Shown: piece after piece, positions 40,889-44,821 of the stretch
Layout of the letters: every line of letters starts with the position of its first letter
Position numbering within the stretch: the first letter of the stretch is position 1
Assembly: GCA_021775775.1 (NCBI GenBank)
Contig: JAJFHF010000245.1
Span: 1-44,821, forward strand
From: Hyphomicrobiaceae bacterium
Lineage (GTDB): Bacteria > Pseudomonadota > Alphaproteobacteria > Rhizobiales > HXMU1428-3
Length of the DNA: 44,821 nt
Reading direction: 5' to 3'
Made by a program: the position numbers and the translations under genes
The notes under the pieces: model-generated
What the model was told of the DNA's origin: nothing
Seen by the model: the letters and a program-made list of their open reading frames with translations, nothing else
Databases searched by the model: none

Positions 40889-41710
40889 CTAAAATAGAGA
40901 TGCTTGTTTTTCAAAAGGCGGATGAAATGTGCCTATGATCACATAAGGGTTTGTTGCGCGGCGTATGTGCCACTCACGCGTTGTTCCCAAGAACAGATAC
41001 AAATCCTTTTTCTTTGCAAAATCATCCAGATATTTTTCTTTTACTTTCTGAGGAGCTTCCTTTTCTCCGTAATGCTTTACACAATTCCAGTAGAGTTGGC
41101 CGATTTCCCAATCCTCAATCATTAATGTGCTGGTTTTTCCTTTTTCATCCTTAAATGTGTAGGAAAACTTATAAGGTAGCTTAGGCATGATTTTGAATTC
41201 GGCAGTATCCTGTTCTTCCTCAAACAAGTGCGCTTGCTTCATGCCATCCAGCACTTTCTTCAATTTGTCTTCTGGCCAGTCTTTGGGGGCTTCTTCAATC
41301 TTAAACCCTTCAATTGACGCTGTCTTGAAAATAGCCAGGGAAAGCTCATCTTTGTGTGCTCCACTGATCAATGCAGCCAGATCTGTGTGAATCGTATTCT
41401 TTTCCAAAATCAGGCGTTTGCGTTCTGCCCAGTTTTTTTCCGAAGGAACTGCGTTCAGCAATTCAATCGTATCACGGTTGGTAATCTTGTAGCTTTCAGG
41501 ACGAGGGTCGCCCTGGTTCTTGGCAATATCAGCTTCTATCCACTGGTATTTCTTGTAGCGTTTGTCTTCTTCCAACAAGCGGAAAGGAATGGGGTAAAGA
41601 CGTATCCACGATCCATCTTCACGAAACCCTGCAGTACAAGCCAGTTCCCGATATTTTTCCGAGAGCGTAGGGTATGTTTTTACAGCTATGAGAACGCGCT
41701 CTCTTGGCAT
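40889..41710 (-). CDS. Unknown protein, partner of the DUF488 gene
   Basis: The 273-residue protein (start 41710, AAGGAAGG just upstream; the open frame continues to 41746) begins MPRERVLIAVKTYPTLSEKY. It has a repeated beta pattern with WIRLYPIPFRLLEEDKRYKK near the start and WEIGQLYWNCVKHY and YLFLGTTREWHIRRATNPY towards the end. I do not recognise a catalytic motif. It starts 8 bp after the DUF488 gene, so the two form an operon at the right end of the prophage. Confidence 0.75.
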   Translation of the reverse strand: MPRERVLIAVKTYPTLSEKYRELACTAGFREDGSWIRLYPIPFRLLEEDKRYKKYQWIEADIAKNQGDPRPESYKITNRDTIELLNAVPSEKNWAERKRLILEKNTIHTDLAALISGAHKDELSLAIFKTASIEGFKIEEAPKDWPEDKLKKVLDGMKQAHLFEEEQDTAEFKIMPKLPYKFSYTFKDEKGKTSTLMIEDWEIGQLYWNCVKHYGEKEAPQKVKEKYLDDFAKKKDLYLFLGTTREWHIRRATNPYVIIGTFHPPFEKQASLF

Positions 41711-41718
41711 GGCCTTCC

Positions 41719-42600
41719 TTAAATATGCTCGACCGGATAATCCCAACCTTGAAGTTTAACTAACTCTTTTGCCACGCGTCCACGGTGACATTGGCATGGC
41801 TCCGCTTCAAAGCAGGTAATAGCCACACGCTTATATTTATCAACGAGTGAGCGCAAATTATCTAACGCAGCTTTATTATCTTTCAGCGTTGTTTTTTCAT
41901 ACTCATCAAACAGCCGATCATAATCTGATTGCGTATTAAGCTGTTGGCGTTTTTCCGAAACGATTCCCAATTCAGGCATATGCACATACTCAATGCCCAG
42001 CTTCTTCAGACTGTCACTCAATGTCGATTTGGAAAAGCCGTATTTGCGGCTCAATGGGTTGCGGCGCACATCACAAAGTAATTTTACGTTATTGCGTATC
42101 AACCGGTTAAGGTAATTCTCAAAACTCTGGCCTTCGTAACCAATAGTAAAAAAGGATGACTCTGTTTGGGAAGGGCGTTGTGTTTCAATATTATCTAATT
42201 CTTCGCTACTCATTAAGCGATTAGCAATCTCGCTGTTAATCGCATAATAGGGGAAATTTCGATATACTTCCTTGATTAAATCATTGCCGGATAAGTGCCC
42301 ATAATGCTTTTTGAAAGCCAGGACTTTTTGGGCATCACCCTTTTTGAGCTGACTCATATGTCCGTTATCATTTAACGCCCAATCATCACCACTCATAAGG
42401 TGACCAGCTTCGGTTAAGTTCCTGCGATCTGCATATGACTGGAAAGAAAAACAGCCGTATTTGTACGGAACAAACTCGTAGCTTTTGTCTTGCTGGCATT
42501 TTTGGGTAAACAGAAAAAGATACTTCTGCAGGTCACGGCTTTTTAGCCGCCCTCCAAATGCCTCAATCAGTGCCAGTAATATTTTCTGTCTGTAAAACAT
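41719..42600 (-). CDS. DUF488 protein with N-terminal winged-helix-like domain
   Basis: The 293-residue protein has two parts. Residues 1-130 look helical (LIEAFGGRLKSRDLQKYLFL), similar in pattern to Panacea/DUF4065-type domains. The C-terminal half is DUF488: FFTIGYEGQSFENYL, LLCDVRRNPLSRKYGFSKST, YVHMPELGI and CFEAEPCQCHRGRVA. DUF488 proteins are of uncertain function and occur in prophages and defence islands. Start 42600 has GAGG upstream; an ATG at 42624 lacks a site. Confidence 0.8.
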   Translation of the reverse strand: MFYRQKILLALIEAFGGRLKSRDLQKYLFLFTQKCQQDKSYEFVPYKYGCFSFQSYADRRNLTEAGHLMSGDDWALNDNGHMSQLKKGDAQKVLAFKKHYGHLSGNDLIKEVYRNFPYYAINSEIANRLMSSEELDNIETQRPSQTESSFFTIGYEGQSFENYLNRLIRNNVKLLCDVRRNPLSRKYGFSKSTLSDSLKKLGIEYVHMPELGIVSEKRQQLNTQSDYDRLFDEYEKTTLKDNKAALDNLRSLVDKYKRVAITCFEAEPCQCHRGRVAKELVKLQGWDYPVEHI

Positions 42601-42735
42601 ACATTTTTCCTCTAAATTAATCATAACTGGATAAGATGTTTTTGTAAAAGACTATCCAGAAAAACTTCATTTCCCGCGTAAAATTACTCGGCAGCTATGT
42701 ATAAATAGTTACCATCTGCACAGTAAACTTCTTCG

Positions 42736-42750
42736 GCGATCCCGTGGGAT
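42736..42750 (+). repeat. Right copy of the inverted 15-bp repeat near the att site
   Basis: GCGATCCCGTGGGAT is the inverted counterpart of 1008-1022. Here it is followed by CG and TTTTT, so it can also form a hairpin with a T-run on the plus strand and act as a terminator for rightward transcripts. It lies 91 bp before the attR core. Confidence 0.55.
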
Positions 42751-42841
42751 CGTTTTTGAGCCGTTTTTGTTAAGAGGTGTTTTGGCTAAGTCTTTGATAG
42801 AAGGGGAATTCGTTACAAACTATTCGTTTGCGACCCCAGTT

Positions 42842-42848
42842 ATGTCAA
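42842..42848. other. attR: attR core (7 bp, anticodon loop)
   Basis: ATGTCAA, identical to 904-910. To its right the host tRNA 5' half begins; to its left is element DNA (GACCCCAGTT) that neither pairs with the anticodon stem nor rebuilds the 3' half. Confidence 0.9.
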
Positions 42849-42878
42849 TGCAGTGCTCTCCCGCTGAGCTAACGTCCC
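42842..42878 (-). pseudogene. 5' half of the split host tRNA-Val(GAC)
   Basis: On the minus strand: GGGACGT acceptor strand, TA, D arm GCTC-AGCGGGA-GAGC, A, CTGCA and loop TTGACAT. Joined to 903-866 it gives a 75-nt tRNA with every stem fully paired. Here it is followed by unrelated element sequence, so no functional tRNA can form. Confidence 0.93.
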
Positions 42879-42898
42879 AAAGATAATTCGTTTGAAGT

Positions 42899-42927
42899 CT
42901 ATAGCTGATAGCACCAGGGTTTGACAA
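42899..42927 (-). promoter_or_regulatory. Predicted promoter of the interrupted host tRNA gene, now facing the prophage
   Basis: On the minus strand TTGTCA and CTATAG are 17 bp apart, upstream of the tRNA 5' half. Transcripts from it would now pass the half tRNA and enter the prophage toward the DUF488 operon, whose start is about 240 bp downstream on the same strand. Confidence 0.5.
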
Positions 42928-43020
42928 GTGACCATTTTAACAAAAGCAAAACATCACACCTATAAAGACACAATCCTCTTTAATAAGAGAATATCTCCCC
43001 TAATCGCAAATCCACGCCAG

Positions 43021-43407
43021 TTAAGCTGCGAGCATACGGTCCACTTCATCAACCAAGTCACGCAAATGAAAAGGTTTAGAAAGCACTTTAGCGTCAGGTG
43101 TAGAATTTTCAGCGTTCAATGCAACAGCTGCAAACCCAGTGATAAACATGATCTTCAGATCAGGATCAAATTCAGCCGCACGCCGAGCCAACTCAATGCC
43201 ATCCATTTCAGGCATTACAATATCAGTTAGTAAGAGCGTAAAAGGCTCTTCTTTGAGCCGTTCAAAAGCTTCAACACCTGTTCCAAATGAAGTCACTTCA
43301 TAGCCAGCACGGCTCAAAGCTTTTTCAAGAAACAGACGCATGGACTCATCATCCTCTGCGAGTAATATTCTTTGTAATTTCTTATTTGACTGTTCTTTGT
43401 GTGACAT
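43021..43407 (-). CDS. cpdR: CpdR-type response regulator
   Basis: The 128-residue single-domain receiver has the phosphoacceptor in LLLTDIVMPEMDGIELARRA, the acidic pair ILLAEDDESMRLFL, and the switch region IMFITGFAAVALN and VLSKPFHLRDLVDEVDRML. These last stretches are characteristic of alphaproteobacterial CpdR, which controls ClpXP proteolysis of cell-cycle proteins when unphosphorylated. It lies outside the prophage. Confidence 0.93.
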   Translation of the reverse strand: MSHKEQSNKKLQRILLAEDDESMRLFLEKALSRAGYEVTSFGTGVEAFERLKEEPFTLLLTDIVMPEMDGIELARRAAEFDPDLKIMFITGFAAVALNAENSTPDAKVLSKPFHLRDLVDEVDRMLAA

Positions 43408-43774
43408 TGAACGCTCTCTTTTGTCTCTACCTGTTCAAGACCCAAAATAATATAATAATGGGTACCCCCTTATAAAAGAAGACAGGTCAATATTATACCA
43501 TCTCAGCTACATTATATCTTAATGGCCCTTCTTTGACTAATATTTGATGAAGAGCCTAACTATTTTTTACCAGTTTCCCACACTAGCACTCTCGATTGTT
43601 ACTCGATCAACGATCAAAAGCACCATCCTTCAAAATTTAACCCTCACTGCATAAAACCAGCTTTTTCGTATTAGTTGTGGGCAAGCTACGCATAAGACAT
43701 GCCAACCCTAAAAATTTTGGTTAATTTAAAAGGCTGAGGCAAACTATAAAAAGATCACAAAGGCAGTCAACAGC
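43408..43774. other. Gene-free region between cpdR and the divergent hydrolase gene
   Basis: This 367-nt AT-rich stretch separates two divergent genes and should hold both promoters. A TATAAT-like and TTGACC-like pair is visible on the minus strand near 43480-43497 but with poor spacing. I see no tRNA, repeat or small gene. Confidence 0.5.
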
Positions 43775-44797
43775 GTGGGACAAAATGGTCAACCCTTCAA
43801 ATGGTCAAATCAGGCAAACCCAAGCCATTGGGGGCCTAATAATGCCTGTCTTGATAGCCCCGCTGAAGATAGCACAGCTGCTTCTTTCAATCAGAAAGCA
43901 CATTCTTTAAAGGAAAAAACTGAGCCTTCAAGGCAAGAACATAGCTTTAGTCTTACCTGCCCTCCCCAAACAACTGTGCCATTTGTGTTCAATTCGCCTC
44001 ATAGTGGGCGCCATTATACACCCCATTTTTTAAAACAAACTCAATTAAGCCCTTTAACTTTGCGCATGTCAGAAGATGTTTTGGTTGATCAACTTTTCCA
44101 ATTCGCTCCTGACCTTGGGGCGCCCCTCTTGGCGGCAAACTTCCCACGCGCTTTTGTGGATTTAAACCGCGAGCCCTTTGAGCTCGATCCAAAGCTATTC
44201 AAAGGCCCCGTGCCAAGTAATGCCAATCAAAAATCAGCCCGCGTGGCCGCCGGTCTTGGGACCATCGCCCGTGTTGTTGGTCAAGGCTTTGAAATTTATA
44301 GATCCCCGTTATCACTTGAAGAAGCTTTATGGCGCATTGGTCATTATTATCTGCCCTACCACGCTCAACTGCGAGATTTGCTCGACAATCAAGTCGCCCG
44401 TTTTAAAATGGCGGTTTTAATAGATTGTCATTCAATGCCGTCACGTCAAAACCACCTTGATCACACCCCTATACCCGATATCATCATCGGTGATCGGTTC
44501 GGCACATCCGCGAGCCAAGACCTAGTCAGCCATTTAATACAATTATTAAAAAGCCAAGGGGTCAGCGTAAAACGCAATGAACCTTATGCTGGCGGCTATA
44601 TAACAGAACATTATGGCCAGCCCTCAACAGGCATTCATGCCATACAAGTAGAGATAAACCGTGCCCTCTACATTGATGAACCCACCCTAGAACCTCATAC
44701 CGGCTTTCTATCACTTGGGGACACTCTCCATGAAGTTTTCAGCACCTATGTCCAAGATGTCTCAAACTCACTTCAAGTTCCCGTTGCCGCAGAATAA
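43775..44797 (+). CDS. N-formylglutamate amidohydrolase
   Basis: The 340-residue protein matches the N-formylglutamate amidohydrolase (HutG-type) family: VFNSPHSGRHYTPHFL, MSEDVLVDQLF, ANFPRAFVDLNREPFELD, VLIDCHSMPS and IQVEINRALY with the metal-binding His and Glu. It would hydrolyse N-formyl-L-glutamate to formate and glutamate. The first 65 residues are not family-like and start with GTG; no better start codon is seen before residue 98, so the N-terminus is uncertain. Its neighbour cpdR is, as I recall, a conserved partner in alphaproteobacteria. Confidence 0.85.
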   Translation: MGQNGQPFKWSNQANPSHWGPNNACLDSPAEDSTAASFNQKAHSLKEKTEPSRQEHSFSLTCPPQTTVPFVFNSPHSGRHYTPHFLKQTQLSPLTLRMSEDVLVDQLFQFAPDLGAPLLAANFPRAFVDLNREPFELDPKLFKGPVPSNANQKSARVAAGLGTIARVVGQGFEIYRSPLSLEEALWRIGHYYLPYHAQLRDLLDNQVARFKMAVLIDCHSMPSRQNHLDHTPIPDIIIGDRFGTSASQDLVSHLIQLLKSQGVSVKRNEPYAGGYITEHYGQPSTGIHAIQVEINRALYIDEPTLEPHTGFLSLGDTLHEVFSTYVQDVSNSLQVPVAAE

Positions 44798-44821
44798 GCC
44801 CCCCATTGGCTCAAAAAACAT

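Larger units (their letters stand above)
904..42848. mobile_element. Prophage of about 41.9 kb in the anticodon loop of tRNA-Val(GAC)
   Basis: The element is bounded by 7-bp direct repeats, ATGTCAA on the plus strand, at 904-910 and 42842-42848. Each repeat is the anticodon loop of one half of a split host tRNA-Val(GAC). The distance from core to core is 41,938 bp. Inside are an integrase and excisionase-like gene next to the left end, a repressor, replication genes, lysis, tail, head and terminase genes, and plus-strand cargo with copper/silver and mercury resistance. The rejoined host tRNA is a perfect cloverleaf, which fixes the boundaries to within the 7-bp core. All structural modules look intact. 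Confidence 0.95.

Overview
The window is alphaproteobacterial chromosome interrupted by one prophage of about 41.9 kb that carries a large metal-resistance cargo. The host assignment rests on the right flank, where a CpdR-type response regulator sits next to an N-formylglutamate amidohydrolase gene, and on the prophage tail module, which follows the gene order of alphaproteobacterial gene transfer agents. No genus can be named from the sequence.

Boundaries. A chromosomal tRNA-Val(GAC) gene on the minus strand is cut in its anticodon loop. Its 5' half lies at 42842-42878 and its 3' half at 866-910, and both halves share the 7-base core TTGACAT. Rejoined, they form a perfect 75-nt cloverleaf. 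The element does not restore the gene. Instead it carries a different, complete tRNA-Val(GAC) at 1095-1171 with its own promoter, directly beside the integrase gene. This is the most unusual feature of the window.

Layout. 1-617: truncated host lipoprotein gene. 866-2459: attL, replacement tRNA, integrase, excisionase-like protein. 2655-5006: early genes on the minus strand, including a replication protein with 10-bp-phased repeats inside its gene, followed by an intergenic region (5007-5421) with 11-bp-phased G-runs. 5422-6807: UmuD/LexA-like repressor, a divergent promoter with GTAAC repeats, and an unknown regulator-like gene. 6895-16713: plus-strand cargo, made of a Cus-type copper/silver RND efflux system (outer-membrane gene broken by one stop codon), a small Met-rich membrane protein, a MerR-family metal sensor, and a complete mer operon (merR, merT, merP, merA, DUF3330 protein). 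16890-19537: small acidic protein plus an SMC/Rad50-like ATPase, a possible defence pair. 19534-40886: minus-strand lysis, tail, head and packaging genes of a siphovirus with a lambda-like terminase and portal, a protease-capsid fusion, a lambda G/GT-type frameshift and two DNA methyltransferases, one with a second protein overprinted on it. 40889-42600: two-gene DUF488 operon. 42842-44821: attR, cpdR and N-formylglutamate amidohydrolase.

How it works together. The phage has all the modules of an active siphovirus: integration, repression, replication, packaging, head, tail and lysis. The cargo genes run opposite to the lytic genes and have their own metal-responsive promoters, so they can be expressed in the lysogen. 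Maintenance could be favoured by metal resistance, by candidate defence genes, and by the element supplying the tRNA that its own integration destroyed. Functional statements come from motif and family recognition by eye; no database search was run.
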